DNA of 64,000 nucleotides from Verrucomicrobiaceae bacterium E54 (GCA_022548915.1 JAKZES010000001.1:186001-250000), one strand, 5' to 3'; positions 25,363-33,160 are shown, counted from the first letter of the stretch. Translations and numbers: made by a program. The notes: generated by a model not told the origin, from the sequence alone.

Positions 25363-25677
25363 ATGCCTGAGAAAACAATCAATGGAACGACGATCACCGT
25401 CGATGACGACGGTTTCATGACCGACCACTCGCAATGGAACCGCGAGGTTGCGGCCGCCCTGGCCGAAGAGGAGGAGGTCACCCTGTCGGATGCCCACTGG
25501 AAGGTGCTGGACTTCATCGCCAGCGACTTCGCGGAGAAGGGCAAGGTCCCCGGCATGCGGCGGATGAACAAGGTCGGCGGCATTCCGACCAAGGAACTCT
25601 ACACGCTGTTCCCGGGAGGTCCCATCAAGAAGGCCGCGAAGATCGCCGGCTATCCAAAACCCGCCAGCTGCGTCTGA
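25363..25677 (+). CDS. DsrC/TusE-family sulfur carrier
   Basis: 104 aa. It has the compact DsrC/TusE fold: NGTTITVDDDGFMTDHSQWNREVA, LSDAHWKVLDFIASDFAEKGKVPGMRRM and the C-terminal arm LYTLFPGGPIKKAAKIAGYPKPASCV. The penultimate cysteine (CysA), which carries persulfide, is present. The second arm cysteine of true DsrC (ten residues upstream) is Ala (KKAAKIAG), so the protein is TusE-like in chemistry. No DsrAB genes are present. It probably accepts sulfur from the DsrE2-like protein encoded next. The 36-bp leader after the SQR-like gene implies one operon. Confidence 0.93.
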   Translation: MPEKTINGTTITVDDDGFMTDHSQWNREVAAALAEEEEVTLSDAHWKVLDFIASDFAEKGKVPGMRRMNKVGGIPTKELYTLFPGGPIKKAAKIAGYPKPASCV

Positions 25678-25686
25678 CGGGCCGGC

Positions 25687-25703
25687 GCCCGGCGGTGCCG
25701 GGC
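25687..25703 (+). other. Hairpin between tusE-like and dsrE2-like genes
   Basis: gcccggc-ggt-gccgggc gives a perfect 7-bp stem and 3-base loop, in the 48-bp gap. There is no T-run. It may set the relative expression or stability of the operon segments rather than end transcription. Confidence 0.45.
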
Positions 25704-25725
25704 ACCATTCCAACCATCCAACAAC

Positions 25726-26220
25726 ATGTCTGACGAACCCATCAAGAAAGTCTCGATCATCGTTTCCCGCGGTTCCCTCGAGGGAATCTACCCCGGCCTG
25801 ATCATGGCCAACGGCGCCCGCATGGAGGGGATCGAAGCCAACCTCTTCTTCACCTTCTTCGGTCTCTACGGCATCCTGAAGAAATACATGAACTCGATCA
25901 AGATCGCCACGGTCGGAAACCCGGCGATGCGGGTTCCCTCGGCCAAGGGCTTTCCCCTTCCGACCTGGATGGGGGCCATCCCGGGCATGTCCGCCTTCGC
26001 CACCTCGATGATGAACAAGGAAATGGAGGCCCTCGACATCCCGCCGGTCGGCGAGTTCATCGAGATGATCTCCGACGCCGGTGGCAAGATCTACGCCTGC
26101 CGGGCGACCGTCGACATGTTCCATCTCAGCGACGACGACTTCTGTCCGCAGATGGACAAGGTCCTCACCGTTGGCGAGTTCTACGAACTCTCCGCGGGTT
26201 CCCAAATCATCTTCACCTGA
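25726..26220 (+). CDS. DsrE/DsrF/DrsH-like (DsrE2) sulfurtransferase
   Basis: 164 aa. The N-terminus KKVSIIVSRGSLEGIYPGLIMANGARMEG and the following hydrophobic FFTFFGLYGILKKYM are typical of the DsrE2 group. The conserved cysteine lies in GGKIYACRATVDMFHLSDDDF. DsrE2 proteins bind persulfide and exchange it with TusA- or DsrC-type carriers, often beside rhodaneses in sulfur oxidisers. Here it sits between the TusE-like carrier and the FadL-type porin. The hydrophobic helices suggest membrane association. Family call firm; direction of sulfur transfer inferred. Confidence 0.92.
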   Translation: MSDEPIKKVSIIVSRGSLEGIYPGLIMANGARMEGIEANLFFTFFGLYGILKKYMNSIKIATVGNPAMRVPSAKGFPLPTWMGAIPGMSAFATSMMNKEMEALDIPPVGEFIEMISDAGGKIYACRATVDMFHLSDDDFCPQMDKVLTVGEFYELSAGSQIIFT

Positions 26221-26226
26221 ATCTCT

Positions 26227-26256
26227 GCCCCGGAGCCTCTGGTGAGGCCGAGGGGC
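26227..26256 (+). other. Extended hairpin between dsrE2-like and fadL-like genes
   Basis: gcccc (26227-26231) pairs with ggggc (26252-26256), and gcctc (26235-26239) with gaggc (26244-26248) around a 4-base loop. It is an interrupted 10-bp stem in the 52-bp intergenic gap, without a T-run. Confidence 0.4.
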
Positions 26257-26272
26257 GCTACCCCATGAATCC

Positions 26273-27550
26273 ATGAAACGCCAAGCCCTACCCCTCGCCG
26301 CGGCCGCGATCGGTCTCGTTGCACCCGCACTCGCCACCAATGGCGACAACCTCATCGGCATCGGTCCGATCTCCCGCTCCCTCGGGGGTACCGGGATCGC
26401 CGCGCCCCAGGATGCCATCAGCGCGGTGTTTTCCAACCCCGCGGCCATGTGCATCAGCCCGAGCTGTGCCTCGCCACAGGTCGACGCTGCGATCACCTTC
26501 TTCATGCCCGAGGTGAATGCCGCGGTCCTTGCGGGTCCGTTTGGTAATTACTTCGGCGCGAGCGACGACACCGTTTACCCGATCCCCGCACTCGGGGTGT
26601 CCTTCCCCATCGGTGACGAAGCAGGTCGCTGGCGTGCCGGATTCGCGGCCTACGGAGTGACCGGACTGGGTGTCGACTACCGGGGGACCCCGATTGGAAA
26701 CCCCAATCCAGGGTGGGGCGCACCGCTGGTCGCCGGATCCTACACCGACCTCGCGATCATGAAGATCGCGCCGTCGATCGCCTATGCGGTGTCGCCGGAG
26801 TTCTCCGTCGGCTTCTCCGCCCACATCGACTACGCCACCCTGGACCTCGGACTCGGCCCGAAGAACGACTTCGGGTTCGGCGCCCAGATCGGGTTGGTCT
26901 GGAAGCCGGTGCAGAATGTGTCCGTGGGCCTGACCTACATCAGTCCCCAGTCGACGACTTTCGACAACGTGACCGACTTCGATGGCAACGGCCTCATCGA
27001 TTCGCTGGAACTCGAGGCGCCACAGCAGATCGGCATCGGCGTGGCGTGGACCGGTCTCGACGACCGCCTGATGATCGAACTCGACGGACGCTGGATCAAC
27101 TGGAGCGATGCCGCCGGTTACGATGACTTCGACTGGAGCGACGAATGGGTCGTCGGGCTCGGGGTCCAGTATGAACTGCTTCCGAGGAAACTGTGGATTC
27201 GCGGTGGCTACAACTTCGGCACCAACCCGGTGAAGAAGCACAACGGATTCAACGGTGCGTTCTTGCCGGGAGGCATTCCCGCCCAAGTGGTGAACGTGCA
27301 GGGCAAGAACATCCCGCGCTACTACTACGAGACCTTCCGCACGATCGGCTTCCCGGCGATCGTCAGGCACCATCTCACCATCGGCGTGGGCTGGCAGATC
27401 CGTCCGGACCTGGTGCTGAATGTGGCCTACATGCACGCCTTCGAGGAATCCTTCAGCCAGACCGGAGCCGGCCCGGCTGGGGTTCCGATCACGCTGCGAT
27501 CCGACCTCTCGGAGGACAGCGTCGACATGGGCCTGACCTGGCGTTATTGA
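26273..27550 (+). CDS. FadL/OmpP1-family outer membrane channel
   Basis: 425 aa. It has a signal peptide ([19 protein letters not shown]). The mature N-terminus is FadL-like ([34 protein letters not shown]), the family signature of an N-terminal plug helix with an NPA motif, followed by alternating beta strands ending in aromatic residues (final VDMGLTWRY). FadL channels carry hydrophobic molecules across the outer membrane. In this sulfur operon the cargo might be an organosulfur compound or hydrophobic sulfur species, which is inference. Two cysteines (CISPSC) near residue 62 are unusual for a porin and might form a disulfide. Confidence 0.9.
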   Translation: MKRQALPLAAAAIGLVAPALATNGDNLIGIGPISRSLGGTGIAAPQDAISAVFSNPAAMCISPSCASPQVDAAITFFMPEVNAAVLAGPFGNYFGASDDTVYPIPALGVSFPIGDEAGRWRAGFAAYGVTGLGVDYRGTPIGNPNPGWGAPLVAGSYTDLAIMKIAPSIAYAVSPEFSVGFSAHIDYATLDLGLGPKNDFGFGAQIGLVWKPVQNVSVGLTYISPQSTTFDNVTDFDGNGLIDSLELEAPQQIGIGVAWTGLDDRLMIELDGRWINWSDAAGYDDFDWSDEWVVGLGVQYELLPRKLWIRGGYNFGTNPVKKHNGFNGAFLPGGIPAQVVNVQGKNIPRYYYETFRTIGFPAIVRHHLTIGVGWQIRPDLVLNVAYMHAFEESFSQTGAGPAGVPITLRSDLSEDSVDMGLTWRY

Positions 27551-27638
27551 TTCGTTGGTTGCAGGGGAGGCGCGGGGACTTGGCCGCGCCTCTCCGCCAA
27601 TCCCTTGCATTCGATCTTTTCCCGACCACCTTGGTGAC

Positions 27639-28124
27639 ATGAATCGTCGAATGATTCCGCTGATCGTGGCAGGCCTGATGGCGGTCCAGCCGGGGTGTTC
27701 CGGCCCCGCCTCCGGTGGTGCCCCCATGCCCCCTGCGGGGCCCGTGGCCGACTACCGGAATTCAAAGGCGGAGATCGTGGTGCTCAACTTCTTCGACATG
27801 TATTGCCACACCTGCCAGACGATGGCGCCCCACTCGAAGAAACTCCACCAGATGGTGCAGCAGAAGGGGCTCGGTTCCCGTGTCGATTTCTATGCCATCG
27901 GCTGGGGCAATACGCCGCTGGAGAGCGAGCAATACCGCCAGCGCTTCGGGGTCGACTATCCCGTGGTTCCGGACCGCGACCTCACGATTTCCAAGCGTTT
28001 CGGGAGCTTTCGGCCACCGCTGATGATCGTGCTCGAGCGCCGCGGAGGTTCGTGGGTCGAGAAGACCCGGATCGAGGACCTGCGCGGTGACAAGGAGCCA
28101 TTGCTGGCGGAAATCATTGAATGA
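27639..28124 (+). CDS. Exported thioredoxin-fold protein (CHTC)
   Basis: 161 aa from the ATG at 27639, chosen because it opens an export signal (MNRRMIPLIVAGLMAVQPGC); the Cys may be lipidated, though QPGC is a poor lipobox. A thioredoxin fold follows, with active site FFDMYCHTCQTMAPH (CxxC) and the cis-Pro region in FRPPLMIVLERRGG. It is likely a periplasmic thiol-disulfide reductase or resolving partner. The stop overlaps the start of the peroxiredoxin gene (ATGA at 28121), which suggests it reduces that peroxiredoxin. Confidence 0.85.
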   Translation: MNRRMIPLIVAGLMAVQPGCSGPASGGAPMPPAGPVADYRNSKAEIVVLNFFDMYCHTCQTMAPHSKKLHQMVQQKGLGSRVDFYAIGWGNTPLESEQYRQRFGVDYPVVPDRDLTISKRFGSFRPPLMIVLERRGGSWVEKTRIEDLRGDKEPLLAEIIE

Positions 28125-28738
28125 ATCCACGTCTCACCATGAACGCCGCGTTCTCATCCGGCATGGTCGTCGCGACCATGGCCCTCGCTTCGTGCGACCT
28201 GTCCAGCAATGGGGTCCCGCCTGATCTGAAGGCGTCGGTCTACCGGCCGGGCAACCAGAAACCGGTGGACAGCGTGCTCAAGGTCAGGGTGGGGGACAAG
28301 GCGCCGGACTTCACCCTGCCTTCCGTCTCGGGGAAGAAGGTCACGCTTTCCAGCTACCGGGGCCGGCGCAACGTCGTGCTGACCTTCGTGCCGGCCGCCT
28401 ACACGCCGGTCTGCTCGGCCCAGTGGCCGGGCTACAACATCTCGCTGGGCCTGTTCGAGTCGCACGATGCGACCCTGCTCGGCATCACCACCGACAATCT
28501 TCCCTCACTGCATGCCTGGACCGTGGCCATGGGGGGGCTCGACTTCGAGGCACTTTCGGATTTCTGGCCGCACGGCAAGGTGGCCTCCCGCTATGGTTTG
28601 CTGCGCTCCGATGGCACCACCGAGCGGGCTCTCGTCGTGATCGATAAGCAGGGCGTGATCCGCTACATCGACGTTCACGACATCAACCAGCGTCCGCCCC
28701 TTGAAGACCTGATCGGCGAGCTTTCGAAGCTCGACTGA
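28121..28738 (+). CDS. Lipoprotein peroxiredoxin (AhpC/TSA family)
   Basis: 205 aa. The N-terminus includes a signal ending in a lipobox-like MALASC; a second in-frame ATG at 28139 is an equally good start. The peroxiredoxin core is APDFTLPSVSGKKVTLSSYRG, VVLTFVPAAYTPVCSAQW with the peroxidatic cysteine in TPVC, then YGLLRSDGTTERALVVIDKQG. No obvious resolving cysteine follows, so the enzyme may be 1-Cys and rely on the thioredoxin-like protein encoded 4 bp upstream. Its envelope location suggests removal of peroxides or persulfides outside the cytoplasm. Confidence 0.87.
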   Translation: MNPRLTMNAAFSSGMVVATMALASCDLSSNGVPPDLKASVYRPGNQKPVDSVLKVRVGDKAPDFTLPSVSGKKVTLSSYRGRRNVVLTFVPAAYTPVCSAQWPGYNISLGLFESHDATLLGITTDNLPSLHAWTVAMGGLDFEALSDFWPHGKVASRYGLLRSDGTTERALVVIDKQGVIRYIDVHDINQRPPLEDLIGELSKLD

Positions 28739-28749
28739 GCCGGCGGCTG

Positions 28750-29064
28750 TCAGAAGCGCAGCCTCTTGACCTTCGCTTCGCGGTTGAGTTTGTCACAGGC
28801 GATCCGGCACAGCTCAAGGGCGGCCGGTTCGGCGATCGAGTAAATCACCGTCGTCCCCTGCTTCTTCCTGGCGACCACGCCGGCCTCGTAGAGGATCTTG
28901 AGTTGCTTGGAAATGTTGGCCTGGGTCGTGGGAAGACGCCCGACGAGTTCGCTCACGGTGCAGGCCCGGGCCTTGAGCTCCTGGAGAAGAGCCAGCCGGG
29001 TCGGCTCCGAGAAGGCGCGGAAAAACGAGGCCACCCGCTCGAGTTCGAACGCTTCAAGTTTCAT
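28750..29064 (-). CDS. ArsR/SmtB-family regulator (sulfur island, second)
   Basis: 104 aa from the ATG at 29064; longer in-frame starts run into the divergent gene and are rejected. The winged helix is FFRAFSEPTRLALLQELKARACTVSELVGRLP with recognition helix TTQANISKQLKILYEAG and wing KKQGTTVIYSIAE. Cysteines are ARACTV and LELCRIACD; the last pair, in the C-terminal helix, could sense metals or persulfide. The gene is divergent from the rhodanese gene over a 99-bp region with two palindromes, its likely operator. It is convergent with the peroxiredoxin gene (11-bp gap). Confidence 0.9.
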   Translation of the reverse strand: MKLEAFELERVASFFRAFSEPTRLALLQELKARACTVSELVGRLPTTQANISKQLKILYEAGVVARKKQGTTVIYSIAEPAALELCRIACDKLNREAKVKRLRF

Positions 29065-29089
29065 GGCTCCGATTATCCCGCTCAAAAGC

Positions 29090-29118
29090 GCTTGCGCAAG
29101 CATAACCATATGGCTATG
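29090..29118. promoter_or_regulatory. Two adjacent palindromes, probable ArsR operator
   Basis: 29090-29101 is a perfect 12-bp palindrome (gcttgcgcaagc). It abuts the imperfect 18-bp palindrome 29101-29118 (cataaccatatggctatg, 8 of 9 pairs). The second has the AT-rich form of many ArsR-family operators. They lie midway between the ArsR start (29064) and the rhodanese start (29164), so one protein could control both. Confidence 0.55.
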
Positions 29119-29163
29119 TAGCCGCCAAGTCCGGGCTGCGAATGGCCCGATGAAAGAATCGAC

Positions 29164-29697
29164 ATGAAAATCACTGCGAAAGAACTGAAGGAGGAACTGG
29201 ACCACGGGCGGGTGAAGCTCGTGGACGTGCGCACGCCGGCGGAGTACGGGGCGCTTCACATCGAGGGCTCGGAACTGATGCCGCTGGGCAGCCTGCGGCC
29301 CGATGACTTGAAGGATCACGACTGCGTGATCATCTGTCGTTCCGGCAAGCGGGCGGAGATGGCGCGATCGCAACTCGCGTCGGCTGGATGCGAGCGGCTG
29401 CGGGTGCTGGAAGGGGGCGTGCTGGCGTGGGATGCGGCGGGTTTGCCGGCCAATCGTGGAGCCGCGGTGCTCTCATTGGAGCGGCAGGTGCGAATCGCGG
29501 TCGGGATGATGGTGGTTGTTGGGATCGTCCTGGGTGAGTGGGTGCATCCCGGTTTCTTCGGGTTGGCCGCCTTCTGTGGGGTCGGCCTCGTGGTGGCCGG
29601 ATTCACCGACTGGTGCGGCATGGCGATGCTCCTCGCCAAGGCGCCGTGGAACCAGCGGGCGGGCGAAGTCGGCAACGGAAAATCCTGCTCGGTGTGA
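29164..29697 (+). CDS. Rhodanese-DUF2892 membrane protein (YgaP-like)
   Basis: 177 aa. Rhodanese domain 1-100: KLVDVRTPAEYGALHIEGSE and the active-site loop VIICRSGKRAEMARSQL, with the persulfide-forming Cys. The C-terminal DUF2892 part has two membrane helices (RIAVGMMVVVGIVLGEWVH and LAAFCGVGLVVAGFTDWCG). The architecture matches E. coli YgaP, whose partner there is the ArsR-type regulator YgaV, and the divergent ArsR here recalls that pairing. It would transfer sulfane sulfur at the inner-membrane surface. Its stop overlaps the next gene's GTG. Confidence 0.93.
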   Translation: MKITAKELKEELDHGRVKLVDVRTPAEYGALHIEGSELMPLGSLRPDDLKDHDCVIICRSGKRAEMARSQLASAGCERLRVLEGGVLAWDAAGLPANRGAAVLSLERQVRIAVGMMVVVGIVLGEWVHPGFFGLAAFCGVGLVVAGFTDWCGMAMLLAKAPWNQRAGEVGNGKSCSV

Positions 29698-30287
29698 AGG
29701 CACGTTGGATCATCGCCGGGCCGGGGCTGGTTGCCGGGCTTTGCCTGGTGGCTTGCTCGGCAGGCGACGAGCAGGTCGACGGGAGGAACGCGTCGAAGGT
29801 GATCGCCTTGGCGAAGGGGGCGGCGCAGGCGGCCTTCGAGAGCCTTTCCGGCGAACTCGGCAAGGCGATTGCCGAGGGGGGGACGACCCGCGCGATCCCG
29901 GTTTGCTCGTCGAAGGCGGGTTCGCTCACCGCCCGGATCGCCGAAGAGCAGGGAGTGGAGATGAAGCGGTTGAGTGATCGACCGCGGAATCCCGGTCAAC
30001 GGGCCACGGGTGAGGATCTCGCCGCACTCGAGTCGATGCGGGCGGATCCGAAGCCCCAGGTTGCCTGGAGTGACGACGGCAGTGCCGTGGTGCGCCTGCC
30101 CATCGTGATCAACAACGCGCTTTGCCTGAAGTGTCACGGTGGTGCCAACGACGTCGACGCGGAGACCCGGGAGGCACTTGCCACGCTTTACCCGGAAGAC
30201 GAGGCCACCGGTTACTCAATGGACGACTTGCGCGGCATTTGGCGGATCGAGGTGCCGCCGACTCTTCAGTCCGCCGAGGTGGAGTAG
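29694..30287 (+). CDS. DUF3365 haem-binding lipoprotein
   Basis: 197 aa. The start is the GTG at 29694, overlapping the rhodanese TGA (GTGTGA), because it opens a lipoprotein signal (WIIAGPGLVAGLCLVAC, lipobox LVAC). The mature part matches the DUF3365 (Tll0287-like) sensor/haem fold, with a single CxxCH motif in NNALCLKCHGG. A single c-type haem at the envelope suggests redox or gas sensing, or an electron shuttle. Translation is coupled to the rhodanese gene. The AT-poor region to 30375 holds only short inverted sequences and no further gene. Confidence 0.85.
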   Translation: MKARWIIAGPGLVAGLCLVACSAGDEQVDGRNASKVIALAKGAAQAAFESLSGELGKAIAEGGTTRAIPVCSSKAGSLTARIAEEQGVEMKRLSDRPRNPGQRATGEDLAALESMRADPKPQVAWSDDGSAVVRLPIVINNALCLKCHGGANDVDAETREALATLYPEDEATGYSMDDLRGIWRIEVPPTLQSAEVE

Positions 30288-30375
30288 GTGGGGTTTGGGC
30301 GCTTCGGAGGGGCAGCCCTCGAAAGGCTCCGGCTCCCCGCGAGTGAAAATTCGCGGGGAGTGGACTGGCTGGGTT

Positions 30376-31098
30376 TCAGCGGTTGGGGCCTCCGCCACCC
30401 TGACGACCCCGGCCATTTCCCTGGCCTTGACCCTTGCAACTGCGTGGTCCGCCCGGGCCCTTGCCGGCACCGGGTCCGCGACCCCATTTTCCGCGGTCCG
30501 CTCGATTATTGTCGGGCCCGCACTTGCCGCAGTCACCACCGCAGGCGCCCCGCTGCATTTCCCCGTCGACGATGGCCTTGAAGTCCGCGGCCGGAAGGGC
30601 CTCGGCTTCGTACTTGCCCCCGCGGCCGGTCAGGTTGCGGTGAAAGGCGCGCAGGTGGTTGTTGGAGGCGGCCTCAAGGTTCGCGAGCGCCTCCTTGTGC
30701 TGTGGAAAGTCCTTCTGGGCCGCCCTCAGGTCGGCGATGTCGTGGTCCTCGAGGCGGACTCCCACCCGGCAGGCGTCGACTTCGGAACGGCGGCCTTCCT
30801 TGAGCCACTGGCGATAGGTCCGGTCGAGTCCCCTGGTGGTGAAGCGGCGGCCTTCGGGAGGCTTCGGGATGTTGATCCCTTCGGCCTTGAGAATGTCGGC
30901 CATCACCTCCCGGTGCCGGGCTTCGGAATGCGGGATGTTCTGCAGCGGACGGATGTCCGGGTGCTTCTTCCCGAGCGCCACGTAGAGATCGTGGGCGAGG
31001 ACTTCCTCCTCGTAGAGGCGCACCAGGTGGGAGTTGTCGGCGGCGGCAGCCACCGAGCCGAGTGCCAGGCAGGCAATGAGTAATGTCGTGGTTTTCAT
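30376..31098 (-). CDS. Exported DUF2202 ferritin-like protein with Cys/Gly-rich tail
   Basis: 240 aa from the ATG at 31098, which opens a clean signal peptide (MKTTTLLIACLALGSVAAAAD); an ATG four codons upstream is possible. The DUF2202 part is a predicted four-helix, ferritin-like bundle with Glu/His residues in VRLYEEEVLAHDLYVALG and HSEARHREVMADI, where iron could bind. The C-terminal ~55 residues are a Gly/Arg/Lys-rich low-complexity tail with cysteines in GACGGDCGKCG. The domain occurs in many proteins of unknown function; a metal-storage or oxidase role is inference. It is convergent with the DUF3365 gene. Confidence 0.85.
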   Translation of the reverse strand: MKTTTLLIACLALGSVAAAADNSHLVRLYEEEVLAHDLYVALGKKHPDIRPLQNIPHSEARHREVMADILKAEGINIPKPPEGRRFTTRGLDRTYRQWLKEGRRSEVDACRVGVRLEDHDIADLRAAQKDFPQHKEALANLEAASNNHLRAFHRNLTGRGGKYEAEALPAADFKAIVDGEMQRGACGGDCGKCGPDNNRADRGKWGRGPGAGKGPGGPRSCKGQGQGNGRGRQGGGGPNR

Positions 31099-31176
31099 GG
31101 TGTCGGTCATTCAGATCCGGGTGGTAATTAACCCGGCGAAGATGACGGCAGCATGACGACCCGGATGCAAACCGGC

Positions 31177-32820
31177 TCAATCGCCGTCCCGCGGGGCCTG
31201 GTGCCAGGCGCCTCCGAGAATGCTGCGCGCATCGTAGCCGTGGTTGGCGAGGATGCGGGCGGCGAAGTAGCTGGTCTTGCCCATCTGGCACACCGTGTAG
31301 ACCGGTCGTGACTTGTCGATCTCCCCGAGGCGGTCGCGGACCGTGGGCAGGGGGATGTTGGTGGCACCGGGAACGGGAAGCTTCTCCACGGCGGCGGGCG
31401 GACGGACATCGACGATCTGCTGGCCCTCGGCCTCCCCGAGCGTCTGCACGGGAATCAGCATGCCGTCGCGCATGTTGGTGGCGGCGAAGCCGGCCGTGTT
31501 GATCACATCCTTGGCGCTGCCGAAGGGCGGCGCGTAGGCAAACTCGAGATGGACGAGGTCGTCGATGGTCATCCGGCCGCGGATCGCCGTGGCGAGCACG
31601 TCGAGCCGCTTGTCCACGCCGTCGACACCGACCGCCTCGGCGCCGAGCACGCGGCCGTCTTCGGGCGACCACAGCAGCTTGAGGGTGATGGTCTCGGCTC
31701 CGGGGAAATAGGATGCGTGCGAGGGACCGTTGACCGTGACCGTTTCGTACGGGGTTTTGGTCATCTTGAGTCGGTTCTCGCTGGCGCCGGTGACCCCGGC
31801 CGCCAGATCGAAGACGCGGACGATGGCGGTGCCGATCGAGCCGGGATAGGGCAGGGCCTTGTCGCCGAGGAAGATGTGATCCGCGACAGTGCGCCCCTGG
31901 CGGTTGGCGGGACCACCGAGAGCGATGGCCACGTGGCCGCCGAGAATCGGATCGGCAGACTCGCAGGCGTCACCGACGGCATAGATGTCCGGGATGCTGG
32001 TGCGCTGGAATGCATCCACCGTGATGTGGCCCCGCGGCCCGAGGGCGATGCCGGCGTCCTTGGCGAGTTGGCTGTCGGGGCGGACGCCGATGGAGAGGAT
32101 CACCAGTTCGGCTTCGATGCGGCGGCCGCTGTTGAGCTTCGCGGTGACGACGTCGCCCTCGCCCTCGAAGCCGTCGATGCCGTCGCCGAGGACCAGTTCG
32201 ACCCCCTTTTCGCGGAGCTTCCGCTCGAGCGGGCGGGTCATTTCGGGATCGAGCTGTGGCAGCACCTGGGGCTGCAGCTCGACCAGCGAGACCTGCTTGC
32301 CGATCTCGAGGAGTTGCTCGGCCATCTCCAGCCCGATGAAACCCGCGCCGACCACGGCGACGCGGTCGGAGGTCGCGGCCAACTCGATGATGCGGTCCAT
32401 GTCCTGCAGGTTGCGCAGGGTCAGGATGCGCGGATGGTCGATGCCCGGAAGCGGCGGGCGCAGCGGGCTGGCGCCCGGGGAAAGGATCAGCTGATCGTAG
32501 GGAATCGAGGATTCCGCGCCGTCCGCGACCGAGCGCAGGGCCACGGTCTTCGCGGACGGGTCGATCGCGGTGGCCTCGGTCAGGGTGAGCACCTCGAGGT
32601 TGAGGAGCTTGCGCAGCGACTCGGGTGTCTGCAGGGCGAGTTCCTCGCGGTCCTTGATCTCGCCGCCGATGTGGTAGGGCAGGCCGCAGTTGGCGAAGGA
32701 GACGTCGGGGCCGCGTTCGATCACGGTGATGCGGGCGGATTCGCTGTGGCGCCGGGCGCGGGCGGCGGCGGAGGCGCCGCCGGCCACGCCGCCGATGATG
32801 ACGATGTGTTTCGGATTCAT
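31177..32820 (-). CDS. CoA-disulfide reductase / persulfide reductase-rhodanese fusion
   Basis: 547 aa from the ATG at 32820 (MNPKHIVIIGGVAGGASAAARARR). The flavoprotein disulfide reductase part has the single active cysteine of the CoADR/NADH oxidase group in VSFANCGLPYHIGG, the NAD motif VAVVGAGFIGLEMAEQLLE and the FAD motif DIYAVGDACES. A C-terminal rhodanese (from ~residue 460) has VDVRPPAAVEK and active loop YTVCQMGKTSYFAARIL with the Cys. The fusion matches Npsr/CoADR-Rhd enzymes, which reduce CoA-persulfide and polysulfide. It fits sulfane-sulfur disposal here. The ArsR gene lies 16 bp upstream, in the same operon. Confidence 0.94.
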   Translation of the reverse strand: MNPKHIVIIGGVAGGASAAARARRHSESARITVIERGPDVSFANCGLPYHIGGEIKDREELALQTPESLRKLLNLEVLTLTEATAIDPSAKTVALRSVADGAESSIPYDQLILSPGASPLRPPLPGIDHPRILTLRNLQDMDRIIELAATSDRVAVVGAGFIGLEMAEQLLEIGKQVSLVELQPQVLPQLDPEMTRPLERKLREKGVELVLGDGIDGFEGEGDVVTAKLNSGRRIEAELVILSIGVRPDSQLAKDAGIALGPRGHITVDAFQRTSIPDIYAVGDACESADPILGGHVAIALGGPANRQGRTVADHIFLGDKALPYPGSIGTAIVRVFDLAAGVTGASENRLKMTKTPYETVTVNGPSHASYFPGAETITLKLLWSPEDGRVLGAEAVGVDGVDKRLDVLATAIRGRMTIDDLVHLEFAYAPPFGSAKDVINTAGFAATNMRDGMLIPVQTLGEAEGQQIVDVRPPAAVEKLPVPGATNIPLPTVRDRLGEIDKSRPVYTVCQMGKTSYFAARILANHGYDARSILGGAWHQAPRDGD

Positions 32821-32836
32821 GAGTCGTTGGAAAAGG

Positions 32837-33142
32837 TCAGGAGTGGAGCGTCTTCGACATACTCTGGCAGAAGCGATCCAGGGCTTTCGATTCGAGGGTG
32901 TAGAAGATGTTGCTGCCCTTGGTTCGCCCCTTGATGAGGCCGACCTCGACGAGTTCCCTGAGGTGCCGGGAGCAGGCGGGCTGGGAGAGCGGGAGTTCGT
33001 TGACGATGGCCATGGCCGCGCTTTCCCCCTGTTGCCCGAGAAAGCGCAGGATCGCCACCCGTGCCGGATGGGACAGCGCCCGGGCAAAGGCGGAAAGCCG
33101 AACCAGCTGCGGATCAAAGTCCTCGAGTTTCGGCCGCGGCAT
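32837..33142 (-). CDS. ArsR/SmtB-family regulator (sulfur island, third)
   Basis: 101 aa. The winged helix is LSAFARALSHPARVAILRFLGQQGESAAMAIVNELP, with recognition helix LSQPACSRHLRELVEVGL and wing KGSNIFYTLE. A cysteine lies within the DNA-recognition helix (QPACSRH) and another near the C-terminus (DRFCQSM), an arrangement that could allow direct thiol control of DNA binding. It heads the operon with the CoA-disulfide-reductase-rhodanese gene, and an ATAT-n5-ATAT palindrome sits 6-18 bases before its start, probably for autoregulation. Confidence 0.92.
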   Translation of the reverse strand: MPRPKLEDFDPQLVRLSAFARALSHPARVAILRFLGQQGESAAMAIVNELPLSQPACSRHLRELVEVGLIKGRTKGSNIFYTLESKALDRFCQSMSKTLHS

Positions 33143-33147
33143 ATTTG

Positions 33148-33160
33148 ATATTTGAGATAT
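33148..33160 (-). promoter_or_regulatory. ATAT-type palindrome, probable ArsR operator
   Basis: atatttgagatat (5 of 6 pairs) at 33148-33160 is immediately upstream of the third ArsR start codon, in an AT-rich 20-bp patch that stands out from the GC-rich surroundings. Binding there would block its own operon. Confidence 0.5.
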
